Shown: positions 1 to 9,015 of the stretch, one piece after another
How positions within the stretch are numbered: position 1 is the stretch's first letter
Layout: every line of letters starts with the position of its first letter
DNA from: Streptomyces sp. NBC_00461
GTDB lineage: Bacteria > Actinomycetota > Actinomycetes > Streptomycetales > Streptomycetaceae
DNA: 64,000 bases
Assembly: GCF_036013935.1 (NCBI RefSeq)
Contig: NZ_CP107902.1
Coordinates: 1,769,001 to 1,833,000, forward strand
Reading direction: 5' to 3'
Notes under the pieces: model-generated
The model's input: only the letters and a program-made list of their open reading frames with translations
What the model was told of the DNA's origin: nothing
Databases searched by the model: none
Position numbers and translations under genes: made by a program

Positions 1-292
1 CCATGGCCTCCAGGGTCTGGGCGGTGTCCTTCAGGGACTCGCCCTTGGAGACGCTCGACCCCTTGGCGGTGAAGTTGATGACGTCCGCGGACAGGCGCTT
101 CTCGGCGGCTTCGAAGGAGATACGCGTGCGCGTGGAGTCCTCGAAGAAGAGGTTGACGACGGTGCGGCCGCGCAGGGTCGGCAGTTTCTTGATCGGCCGG
201 TCGGCGACCCTGGCCATCTCCTCGGCGGTGTCGAGGATCAGGACGGCGTCGTCGCGGGTGAGGTCGGCGGCCGAGATGAGATGACGCTGCAT
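1..292 (-). CDS. pyrB: Aspartate carbamoyltransferase, N-terminal part (cut by window edge)
   Basis: Catalyses carbamoyl phosphate + L-aspartate to N-carbamoyl-aspartate, the committed step of pyrimidine synthesis in the cytoplasm. The ATG at 292 opens a frame starting [17 protein letters not shown]. The carbamoyl-phosphate-binding motif STRT lies at residues 53-56, followed by the conserved stretch [12 protein letters not shown]. About 97 of the roughly 320 residues usual for the family are visible; the rest lies left of the window. It follows pyrR on the same strand after a 103-nt spacer, the usual Streptomyces pyrR-pyrB order. Identification is firm. Confidence 0.95.
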   Translation of the reverse strand, partial: MQRHLISAADLTRDDAVLILDTAEEMARVADRPIKKLPTLRGRTVVNLFFEDSTRTRISFEAAEKRLSADVINFTAKGSSVSKGESLKDTAQTLEAM

Positions 293-395
293 CTGTCAGG
301 CTCCGTAAGGCAGTTCAGGTTTGGGAGATTCCGGGCAGGCGGGCTCGTGCAGGGGCGCACTGAGCAGGCGTACGGCGGTGACGTACGCGCGCGTG

Positions 396-986
396 CTACT
401 GCTGCTCGCCCGGGGCGGCCGGCTTGGCACCGAGCAGCACGGTGTCGCGACCGTCCTCCTCGGCGAGCTGGACCTTGACCGTCTCCCGCAACGACGTGGG
501 GAGGTTCTTGCCGACATAGTCGGCGCGGATGGGCAGTTCGCGGTGGCCGCGGTCGACGAGGACCGCGAGCTGCACCGCGCGCGGACGCCCGATGTCGTTC
601 AGGCCGTCGAGGGCTGCGCGGATGGTGCGGCCGGAGAAGAGCACGTCGTCGACGAGGACGACAAGGCGGCCGTCGATGCCGTCACCGGGGATCTCGGTGC
701 GGGCCAGCGCACGCGGGGGATGCATGCGCAGGTCGTCGCGGTACATGGTGATGTCGAGCGAACCGACGGGAATCTTCCGGTCGGTGATCTCCTCCAGCTT
801 GGCGGCGAGCCGCTGCGCGAGGAAGACGCCCCGGGTCGGAATGCCGAGGAGCACCACGTCGTCGGCGCCCTTGGCGCGCTCGACGATCTCGTGGGCGATG
901 CGGGTCAACACCCGCGCGATGTCGGGGCCTTCGAGAACGGGCCGGGCATCGGAGCCTTGCGTGTCCTGCTTGTCCTGCATGTCCAT
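396..986 (-). CDS. pyrR: Bifunctional PyrR: pyr operon regulator / uracil phosphoribosyltransferase
   Basis: 196 aa with the type I phosphoribosyltransferase fold. The PRPP-binding loop is [18 protein letters not shown] at about residues 108-125, and the family stretch [10 protein letters not shown] precedes it. PyrR binds pyr mRNA in response to UMP and has weak UPRT activity. The ATG at 986 is preceded by AAGGAGG 10 nt upstream; an in-frame ATG at 980 is a possible alternative. First gene of the pyrR-pyrB operon, divergent from bldD. I did not identify a clear PyrR-binding RNA hairpin in the short leader, so regulation by this protein here is inferred from the family. Confidence 0.95.
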   Translation of the reverse strand: MDMQDKQDTQGSDARPVLEGPDIARVLTRIAHEIVERAKGADDVVLLGIPTRGVFLAQRLAAKLEEITDRKIPVGSLDITMYRDDLRMHPPRALARTEIPGDGIDGRLVVLVDDVLFSGRTIRAALDGLNDIGRPRAVQLAVLVDRGHRELPIRADYVGKNLPTSLRETVKVQLAEEDGRDTVLLGAKPAAPGEQQ

Positions 987-1140
987 AAGAAACGGACCTC
1001 CTTCTCCGCCTCACGGGACGGACCTTAAAGGACGTCGGATTTGCGCCATCCACGGTAGCAGGCCCTGACGACGCCCCTGATCACCCCCCTGGCGTAATCA
1101 GCCACCGCGGCCCCGGAAGAGTCGGTGTGGACCATTCGGC

Positions 1141-1184
1141 TTGACGCGCGAGAGTTACGCTGCGTAACCTCACAGTGAGTTACC
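1141..1184 (+). promoter_or_regulatory. bldD promoter with overlapping BldD box
   Basis: A perfect palindrome GTTACGCTGCGTAAC lies at 1154-1168. It fits the published BldD signature TNACNC(A/T)GNGTNA at every fixed position. A second inverted repeat, CTCACAGTGAG, follows at 1169-1179. A candidate promoter TTGACG (1141-1146), 18-nt spacer, TAACCT (1165-1170) is overlapped by the palindrome. This fits autorepression by BldD, which is known in S. coelicolor. The promoter assignment and start site are my inference; the palindromes are read directly. Confidence 0.85.
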
Positions 1185-1239
1185 AGACGCGCGGCTCGGA
1201 CCCTCTGCAGCCGCGTCGACACAGTGTCCGGGGAGCTAT

Positions 1240-1740
1240 ATGTCCAGCGAATACGCCAAGCAGCTCGGGGCCAAGCTCCGGGCCATCCGCACCCAGCAGG
1301 GCCTTTCACTCCACGGTGTCGAGGAGAAGAGCCAGGGACGCTGGAAGGCGGTCGTGGTCGGTTCGTACGAGCGCGGTGACCGTGCCGTGACCGTACAGCG
1401 CCTCGCCGAACTGGCGGATTTCTACGGGGTCCCGGTGCAGGAACTCCTGCCGGGCACCACCCCCGGCGGCGCCGCCGAGCCGCCGCCGAAGCTGGTCCTG
1501 GACCTGGAGCGGCTGGCGACCGTGCCGGCCGAGAAGGCGGGCCCGCTGCAGAGGTACGCGGCGACGATCCAGTCGCAGCGCGGCGATTACAACGGCAAGG
1601 TGCTGTCGATCCGCCAGGACGACCTGCGCACACTCGCCGTCATCTACGACCAGTCCCCCTCGGTCCTCACCGAGCAGCTGATCAACTGGGGCGTGCTGGA
1701 CGCGGACGCCCGCCGCGCGGTCGCCCACGAAGAGGTCTGA
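1240..1740 (+). CDS. bldD: BldD, c-di-GMP-dependent developmental master repressor
   Basis: 166 aa. An N-terminal XRE/HTH domain occupies about residues 8-70 (the helix-turn-helix runs through GLSLHGVEEK to SYERGDR), followed by a proline-rich linker at about 74-84 and the C-terminal c-di-GMP-binding domain. The signature R114-G-D116 ... R125-Q-D-D128 is complete and at the numbering described for BldD. A tetramer of c-di-GMP bridges two BldD C-terminal domains so the dimer can repress sporulation genes during vegetative growth. ATG at 1240 follows GGGGAGCTAT. Divergent from pyrR, convergent with nusB, and very likely autoregulated through the box at 1154-1168. Confidence 0.98.
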   Translation: MSSEYAKQLGAKLRAIRTQQGLSLHGVEEKSQGRWKAVVVGSYERGDRAVTVQRLAELADFYGVPVQELLPGTTPGGAAEPPPKLVLDLERLATVPAEKAGPLQRYAATIQSQRGDYNGKVLSIRQDDLRTLAVIYDQSPSVLTEQLINWGVLDADARRAVAHEEV

Positions 1741-1759
1741 CAGCTTTCAGCAGAAACGT

Positions 1760-1806
1760 GCCGCCGGGGGTGGCCGGAACTTCACTGTTCCGGCCACCCC
1801 GGCGGC
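1760..1806 (+). terminator. Rho-independent-like hairpin after bldD
   Basis: Inverted repeat of about 20 bp (left arm 1760-1780, right arm 1787-1806) with a single extra G in the left arm, starting 19 nt after the bldD stop. As usual for Streptomyces there is no long U tract, only CTTTC. Confidence 0.8.
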
Positions 1807-1842
1807 TTTCTGCGGCCCTCGACGGCCTCGCGGGCATGGGAA

Positions 1843-1884
1843 CGCCAGGGGGCCCGCAGTAATCACACTGCGGGCCCCCTGGCG
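1843..1884 (-). terminator. Hairpin terminator of the efp-nusB unit
   Basis: A perfect 18-bp stem (1843-1860 with 1867-1884) and a 6-nt loop lie just downstream of the nusB stop codon. It faces the bldD hairpin, so the convergent genes have separate terminators. Confidence 0.85.
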
Positions 1885-1895
1885 ATGCCTGTCCC

Positions 1896-2330
1896 TTACG
1901 CCTCGTCCCGGCGCAGCGAGGGCTTCAGCTCCTTGAGCCGGCCCAGCAGGCCGTTGACGAAGGCGGGCGACTCGTCCGTGGAGAACTCCTTCGCGAGCTG
2001 CACCATCTCGTCCAGCACGACGGCGTCGGGGGTCTCGTCCGCCCAGATCAGCTCGTAGGCACCGAGGCGCAGAACGTTGCGGTCCACGACCGGCATGCGG
2101 TCGAGGGTCCAGCCGACCGAGTACTGCGCGATCAGCTCGTCGATGCGCCGCGCGTGCTTCGCGTAGCCCTCGACCAGCTGCATGGTGAACTCGCTCACCG
2201 GCGGCTGCCGGGTGTCGTCCCGGGAGAGCCGGATCCAGTCCGCGAGGACCGTGTTGACGTCGACGTCACGCTGGTCGCCCTCGAAGAGGATCTGGAAGGC
2301 GCGCTTGCGGGCCGTGTTGCGGGCAGCCAC
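1896..2330 (-). CDS. nusB: Transcription antitermination factor NusB
   Basis: 144 aa, all-helical RNA-binding protein. NusB pairs with S10 (NusE) on boxA of rRNA leaders to prevent premature termination. It begins AARNTARKRAFQILFEGD and carries the family motif WTLDRMPVVDRNVLRLGAYEL at about residues 73-93 (quoted in part: DRMPVVDRNVLRLGAYEL). The GTG start at 2330 lies 2 nt after the efp stop, so the two are translationally coupled, the common actinobacterial efp-nusB arrangement. Confidence 0.95.
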   Translation of the reverse strand: MAARNTARKRAFQILFEGDQRDVDVNTVLADWIRLSRDDTRQPPVSEFTMQLVEGYAKHARRIDELIAQYSVGWTLDRMPVVDRNVLRLGAYELIWADETPDAVVLDEMVQLAKEFSTDESPAFVNGLLGRLKELKPSLRRDEA

Positions 2331-2332
2331 GG

Positions 2333-2899
2333 TTAGCTGTTCACCCGGCCGAGGTAGTCGCTCGTGCGGGTGTCGACCTTGATCTTCTCACCGGTGGTGA
2401 TGAAGAGCGGGACGTTGATCTGGTGACCGGTCTCCAGGGTGGCGGGCTTGGTGCCGCCGGTGGAGCGGTCGCCCTGCAGGCCCGGCTCGGTCTCCTGGAC
2501 GACGAGCTCGACGGCGGCCGGCAGCTCGACGAAGAGCACCTCGCCCTCGTGCTGCGCGACGGTGGCCGTGAAGCCCTCGATGAGGAAGTTGGCGGCGTCG
2601 CCGACGGCCTTGCGGTCGACCATGAGCTGGTCGTACGTCTCCATGTCCATGAAGACGAAGTACTCGCCGTCCATGTACGAGAACTGCATGTCGCGCTTGT
2701 CGACAGTGGCCGTCTCGACCTTGACGCCGGCGTTGAAGGTCTTGTCGACGACCTTGCCGGAGAGCACGTTCTTGAGCTTGGTGCGCACGAAGGCCGGGCC
2801 CTTGCCGGGCTTGACGTGCTGGAACTCGACGACGGACCAGAGCTGGCCGCCTTCGAGCTTGAGCACAAGGCCGTTCTTGAGGTCGTTCGTGGAAGCCAC
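2333..2899 (-). CDS. efp: Elongation factor P
   Basis: 188 aa, three beta-barrel domains. EF-P enters the ribosomal E site and rescues ribosomes stalled at polyproline stretches. The loop that reaches the peptidyl-transferase centre reads VKPGKGPAF, with its tip lysine at K33. Actinobacterial EF-Ps with the palindromic PGKGP loop have been described as working without lysine modification; no EpmA/EpmB-type gene is visible in this window. Starts at GTG 2899 and runs directly into nusB. Confidence 0.97.
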   Translation of the reverse strand: MASTNDLKNGLVLKLEGGQLWSVVEFQHVKPGKGPAFVRTKLKNVLSGKVVDKTFNAGVKVETATVDKRDMQFSYMDGEYFVFMDMETYDQLMVDRKAVGDAANFLIEGFTATVAQHEGEVLFVELPAAVELVVQETEPGLQGDRSTGGTKPATLETGHQINVPLFITTGEKIKVDTRTSDYLGRVNS

Positions 2900-2958
2900 G
2901 GTTGCGGAATCTCCTGGACTGACGTGGACGACCCCGGCGCACGCGCGTAGCCGACAAG

Positions 2959-4065
2959 CTAGAGCGCGAGCAGCTCCTTGGTCGTGATGGTGAGTAGCTC
3001 GGGTCCGCCGTCCGCCTCGGGGCGGACGACGAGCGTGTCATCGATCCGGACACCACCCCGGCCCGGGAGGTGGACCCCCGGTTCGACGGTGACCGGCACG
3101 CAGGCGTCCAGTTTACCCATGGCCGCAGGGGCCAACTGCGGGTCCTCGTCGATTTCGAGCCCCACGCCGTGCCCCGTCAGGGCCGTCAGCCCTTCCGCGT
3201 ATCCCGCGGAGTCCAGTACCTGACGTACGGCGCGGTCCACATCGCGGCAGGCCGCGCCCGGCGCCAGCGACTCGCGTCCGGCACGCTGAGCGGCGAAGAC
3301 CAGGTCGTACAGTTCGATCTGCCAGTCCGCGGGAGACGTGCCGATGACGAACGTACGCCCGATCTCGCAGCGGTAGCCGCGGTATGCGGCGCCCAGGCAG
3401 ACGGAGAGGAAGTCGCCCTCTTCGACGCGGCGGTCGGTGGGACGGTGTGCGCGTCTGCCGGCGTTGGGGCCGGTGGCCACGGAGGTCGGGAAGGCGGGGC
3501 CGTCGGCGCCGTGGTCAACGAGGCGGCGCTCCAGTTCGAGGGCGAGATGGCGTTCGGTGCGGCCGACGAGGATGGACTCCAGGAGTTCACCGAGAGCCTG
3601 GTCGGCGATTTCGGCGCCGATGCGGAGGCAGGAGATCTCCTCCTCGTCCTTGACCACCCTGAGCTGTTCGACCGCGCCACCGAGGTCGGCCAGGCGCAGC
3701 CGCGGGACGACCGAGCGGATCTCCCGGTGCCGGGCCACGGTGAGGTGGTGTTCCTCGACGGCGAGGGTGTCGGCGCGTTGGGCCTCGGCGAGATCGGCGG
3801 CGGCGACGGCGGGATCGCCCGCACTGCCGGGCAGGGCCTGCACGCGCAGCGAATCGTCCGGTCGCCCCTGCGGGGGTCTCTCGTCCGGTGGGCCGGCGCA
3901 CAGGAGAAGGTCCTCGGTCTTGCCCAGGAGCAGGACGGCGCCCTGTGGGGCGGTGCCCGCGAGATAGCGGACGTTGGCGGGGCGGGAGATCAGCGCGGCC
4001 TGGCTGCCGCCGGCCTTGCAGCGTTCCCTCAGCCTTGCTCGGCGGACTGCGTACACCTCTGACAT
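2959..4065 (-). CDS. M24 (aminopeptidase P / prolidase-fold) protein with altered metal ligands
   Basis: 368 aa with an N-terminal creatinase-like domain and a C-terminal pita-bread M24 domain. In active family members two Asp, one His and two Glu hold two metal ions. Aligning by eye, the first Asp (usual DLG) is Cys223 in SVCLG, the second Asp (usual GYxSDxTRT) is Glu234 in GYRCEIGRT, and the last Glu (usual GVRIED) is Asp342 in GVRIDD. Only His299 (TGHGVGLE) and Glu328 (VEPG) are canonical. It may be an unusual or inactive peptidase. Usual annotation is Xaa-Pro peptidase; I would not assume that activity. It lies 59 nt upstream of efp on the same strand. Confidence 0.8.
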   Translation of the reverse strand: MSEVYAVRRARLRERCKAGGSQAALISRPANVRYLAGTAPQGAVLLLGKTEDLLLCAGPPDERPPQGRPDDSLRVQALPGSAGDPAVAAADLAEAQRADTLAVEEHHLTVARHREIRSVVPRLRLADLGGAVEQLRVVKDEEEISCLRIGAEIADQALGELLESILVGRTERHLALELERRLVDHGADGPAFPTSVATGPNAGRRAHRPTDRRVEEGDFLSVCLGAAYRGYRCEIGRTFVIGTSPADWQIELYDLVFAAQRAGRESLAPGAACRDVDRAVRQVLDSAGYAEGLTALTGHGVGLEIDEDPQLAPAAMGKLDACVPVTVEPGVHLPGRGGVRIDDTLVVRPEADGGPELLTITTKELLAL

Positions 4066-4190
4066 GACACGAGCGTAGGAGCGGTGGGGGATTTGTGCCG
4101 GTTGGGGTGCCGATTGGGGGATGGGGGTGCCGGGTCCTGTCGCATGCCGAAGGTGCCTCGCACCCCTGAAAGCGGGTCGGCCTACCGGCG

Positions 4191-4236
4191 GCTACCAGGT
4201 CGGTGGGCCGCCGGCTACCAGGTCGGCGGGCTGGCG
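4191..4236. repeat. 23-bp imperfect tandem duplication at the end of the P-loop gene
   Basis: The sequence GCTACCAGGTCGG(T/C)GGGC occurs at 4191 and again at 4214, an offset of 23 bp. On the minus strand it spells the last residues PPTW plus the stop codon of the gene at 4215-5075, then repeats the same codons just past the stop. A recent small duplication is the simplest reading. Confidence 0.8.
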
Positions 4237-5075
4237 ATGGACCGTGCCAGTACGTCGTCCAGGACCCTCGCCGTCTGGGGGACGTCCAACTGGGAGTTGT
4301 CGATGATCGGCAGGCCCGAGCCGTACCAGCCCGCCATACGGCCGTGTATGCGGGCCACCTCCTCGTCGGTGAGGCGGCGGTTGCCGGAGCGTTCCGCGTT
4401 GCGTTCCAGGACTATCTCCAGCCCTGGGAGGAGGACAACGGGGAGGAGGCCGGGGCCCACGTGGCGCTTCCAGCCGCCGAGGCCCACCACCGGACGGTCC
4501 GGGAAGACGGCGTCGTCGAGGATGCAGGAGATGCCGTTGGCCAGGAAGTTGCGGGCGGCGAAGCCGCAGGTGCGGCGGGCCAGGCGGTACTGCGCCTCCG
4601 AGCCGTCGTTCCACCCCGACTGCGGGTCGGCGAAGCCCGAGCGGACCCATTCGCGTACGTCGTCGAGGCTGATGTGGGCGGTGGGGACCCGGCGGTGGTC
4701 CGCCCAGTACTTGGCGACGCTCGTCTTGCCGGCACCCGCAGGGCCGATCAGCAGCACCGCGAGGGTCGTGCTGGTCGCGTCCGGCACCGCGGTGGCGGGC
4801 GGTGCGCTGGGCATGGCGACCGGGCCGCCGGGCGGCAGCGGGACATGGCCGGTGGTGTCCGGGGCGGGCGGCGGGGCCGGGGAGTGGTGCGGGGCGGGCG
4901 GGGCCGACGGCGGGGGAACCTGGGGGTAGCCCGGCGCAGGGGGCACGGGCGCGGGGCCCTGGTGCCCGGCCGCCTGCTGCTGACCCGGCTGATGTGCGGC
5001 CGGTGACCAGCCTGCGGCCGGTCCGTGCCCCGGCTGATGGGGCGGCGGCAGCGGAGAACCCACTGCATGCTGCAT
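4215..5075 (-). CDS. P-loop NTPase, kinase-like, with proline-rich N-terminus
   Basis: 286 aa if started at the ATG at 5075, which has GGAG 9 nt upstream; an open frame continues to 5201 but lacks a better start. Residues 1 to about 100 are low complexity (Pro, Ala, Gly, His, Gln). Then comes Walker A GPAGAGKT and a zeta-toxin/AAA_33-like kinase core (LLIGPAGAGKTSVAKYWAD, ISLDDVREWVRSGF, CILDDAVFP, LERNAERSGNRRL). The fold resembles small-molecule or nucleotide kinases, but the substrate is unknown. It lies between aroB and the M24 gene on the same strand, with a hairpin separating it from aroB. Confidence 0.7.
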   Translation of the reverse strand: MQHAVGSPLPPPHQPGHGPAAGWSPAAHQPGQQQAAGHQGPAPVPPAPGYPQVPPPSAPPAPHHSPAPPPAPDTTGHVPLPPGGPVAMPSAPPATAVPDATSTTLAVLLIGPAGAGKTSVAKYWADHRRVPTAHISLDDVREWVRSGFADPQSGWNDGSEAQYRLARRTCGFAARNFLANGISCILDDAVFPDRPVVGLGGWKRHVGPGLLPVVLLPGLEIVLERNAERSGNRRLTDEEVARIHGRMAGWYGSGLPIIDNSQLDVPQTARVLDDVLARSIASPPTW

Positions 5076-5153
5076 CCGGTGCCACTCCGTCTCGTACAGG
5101 CAATTGGCGCTGGCAGCGGGCCGCGAAGCCCGCTCCCTACCGAACGGTACCTT

Positions 5154-5183
5154 CCCCGGCCGCCGTTTGGTGAACGGCCGGGG
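5154..5183 (-). terminator. Hairpin after aroB
   Basis: CCCCGGCCG pairs with CGGCCGGGG across a short loop with further inner pairing (CGTT/AACG). It sits between the aroB stop and the downstream P-loop gene, so the shikimate operon probably ends here, at least in part. Confidence 0.6.
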
Positions 5184-5240
5184 ACGGCCCGAAGTGCCCA
5201 TGCCCGTAAGGCAAATCGGACGGATCGCGCTCCGCCGGAC

Positions 5241-6843
<1,603 letters not shown>

Positions 6844-6847
<4 letters not shown>

Positions 6848-8028
6848 CGGATGGCCAGGTGGTCGAGGTACGACTGCACGTTGCGCCGGGTCTCGGTCAC
6901 CGAGTCGCCGCCGAACTTCTCCGCCACCGCGTCCGCCAGCACCAGTGCCACCATCGCCTCGGCGACGATGCCGGCCGCCGGTACCGCGGACACGTCGGAG
7001 CGCTGGTGATGGGCCTGAGTGGCCTCGCCGGTGCTCACGTCGACGGTCTGCAGGGCGCGCGGCACGGTCGCGATCGGCTTCATCGCCGCCCGCACCCGCA
7101 GCAGCTCGCCGGTGGTCAGCCCGCCCTCGGTGCCGCCGGAGCGGCCGGAGGTGCGCCTGATGCCCTCGTCGGTCTTCACGATCTCGTCGTGCGCCTTCGA
7201 ACCGGGCACCCGCGCCAGCTCGAACCCGTCACCGATCTCGACGCCCTTGATCGCCTGGATGCCCATGAGGGCGCCGGCGAGGCGGGCGTCCAGCTTGCGG
7301 TCCCAGTGCACGTGCGAGCCCAGGCCGACGGGAACGCCGTACGCGAGGATCTCGACCACCCCGCCCAGCGTGTCACCGTCCTTGTGGGCCTGGTCGATCT
7401 CCGCGACCATCGCCTTCGACGCGTCCGCGTCCAGGCAGCGCACCGGGTCGGCGTCCAGCTTCTCGACGTCGGCCGGCGTGGGGTACACCCCCTGCGGGGC
7501 CTTCGCGGAGGCCAGCTCGACGACGTGGCTGACGATCTCGATGCCGGCCGTCTCCTTGATGTACGACCGGGCCACGGCGCCGAGCGCGACACGGGCCGCG
7601 GTCTCCCGGGCGGACGCGCGCTCCAGGATCGGCCGGGCCTCGTCGAAGCCGTACTTCTGCATGCCCGCGAGGTCGGCGTGACCGGGGCGCGGCCGGGTCA
7701 GCGGGGCATTGCGGGCCAGGCCCGCCAGGATTTCCGGATCGATGGGATCGGCCGCCATGACCTGCTCCCACTTCGGCCACTCGGTGTTGCCCACCATGAT
7801 CGCGACCGGCGAACCGAGGCTGAGGCCGTGCCGCACACCACCGAGGAAGGTGACCTCGTCACGCTCGAACTTCATCCGCGCACCGCGTCCATAACCGAGC
7901 CGGCGCCGGGCCAGGTGGTCCGCCACCATCTCCGTGGTGATCGGCACACCGGCGGGAAGGCCCTCCAGCGTCGCCACGAGTGCGGGACCGTGGGACTCCC
8001 CCGCGGTCAGCCAGCGCAACCTGCTCAA
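6844..8028 (-). CDS. aroC: Chorismate synthase
   Basis: 394 aa, the usual length. Makes chorismate from EPSP using reduced FMN, the last step of the pathway. Family hallmarks include [20 protein letters not shown] at the N-terminus, [14 protein letters not shown], and the C-terminal [17 protein letters not shown]. Translation starts at TTG 8028 with GGAG 5 nt upstream. It overlaps aroK by 4 nt and is separated from aroE by 168 nt, which may hold a promoter of its own. Confidence 0.97.
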
Positions 8029-8196
8029 CGGTGCTCCTCAGTGCTCGCGCCCTGGTACTGCCCTGCGTACGCACGTCCTCGCGTACGTCGACGGCTCGAC
8101 CAGGTGCGCGGCCCTGGCCCGCCACCCTCGATCCTCCCACGTCCGGCGGGCGGCTTTGATCCGAGTCCGGCAGACGGACAGGGGCGAGCGGACCGA

Positions 8197-9015
8197 TCAG
8201 TCCCGCCGGGCGGCGGCCTCGCGCATGGCGGCGAGCGGGGAACGCGCGTCGCCGGTGAACTGGCGGAACTGGAAGACCGCCTGGTGCACCAGCAGGTCGA
8301 GGCCGCCGAGGACGTGCCCGCCCCGCGCTTCCCAGGCCGCGGCGAGGGGTGTCGGCCACGGGTCGTAGAGGACGTCGAAGAGGGTGCCGATGTGCGCAGG
8401 CAGCTCCGCGGCGAGCGCGTCGGTGCCCCCGGCGGGCGTCGTGGAGATCACCAGGGGTGCCTCGAAGGCCCGTGCCGCGTCGGCCCAGTCGGCCGGGCGG
8501 ACCTGGACTCCGAGCCGCTCGCCCCACTGCCGCATCTCGTCGGCACGCCGCTCGCTGCGCACGTAGACGGTGACCTCGCCCGTGCAGATCCGGGCGAGCG
8601 CCGCGAGGGCGGAGGAGGCGGTGGCGCCGGCGCCCAGGATCGCGGCCGACTCGGTCTTCTCCACTCCGCGCTCGTGCAGCGCGGCGACCAGTCCGGGGAT
8701 GTCGGTGTTGTCGCCGACCTTGCTCCCGTCGGGCCGGAGGACCACCGTGTTCACGGCCTCCACCGAGGCCGCCGTGTCGGTGATCTCGTCGAGCAGCGGG
8801 ATCACGGCCCGCTTCAGCGGCATCGTCAAGGACAGCCCGGCCCACTCGGGGCCGAGCTGTGCGAGGAACCCGGGCAGCGCGGCCTCGTCGATCTCGAACC
8901 TGTCGTACGACCAGCCCTCCAGGCCGAGTGCCCGGTATCCCGCGGTGTGCAACCGCGGGGACAGCGAGTGGGCGATGGGCGAGCCGAGCACGGCCGCCCT
9001 GTGGGTCGTCGTCAT
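8197..9015 (-). CDS. aroE: Shikimate 5-dehydrogenase
   Basis: 272 aa. NADPH-dependent reduction of 3-dehydroshikimate. Substrate-binding SLS in GSPIAHSLSP, the catalytic-lysine region LTMPLKRAVIP, GDNTD, and the nucleotide-binding GAGATASSA are all visible. The ATG at 9015 shares one base with the mltG stop (TGATG), so aroE is translationally coupled to mltG. Confidence 0.95.
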   Translation of the reverse strand: MTTTHRAAVLGSPIAHSLSPRLHTAGYRALGLEGWSYDRFEIDEAALPGFLAQLGPEWAGLSLTMPLKRAVIPLLDEITDTAASVEAVNTVVLRPDGSKVGDNTDIPGLVAALHERGVEKTESAAILGAGATASSALAALARICTGEVTVYVRSERRADEMRQWGERLGVQVRPADWADAARAFEAPLVISTTPAGGTDALAAELPAHIGTLFDVLYDPWPTPLAAAWEARGGHVLGGLDLLVHQAVFQFRQFTGDARSPLAAMREAAARRD

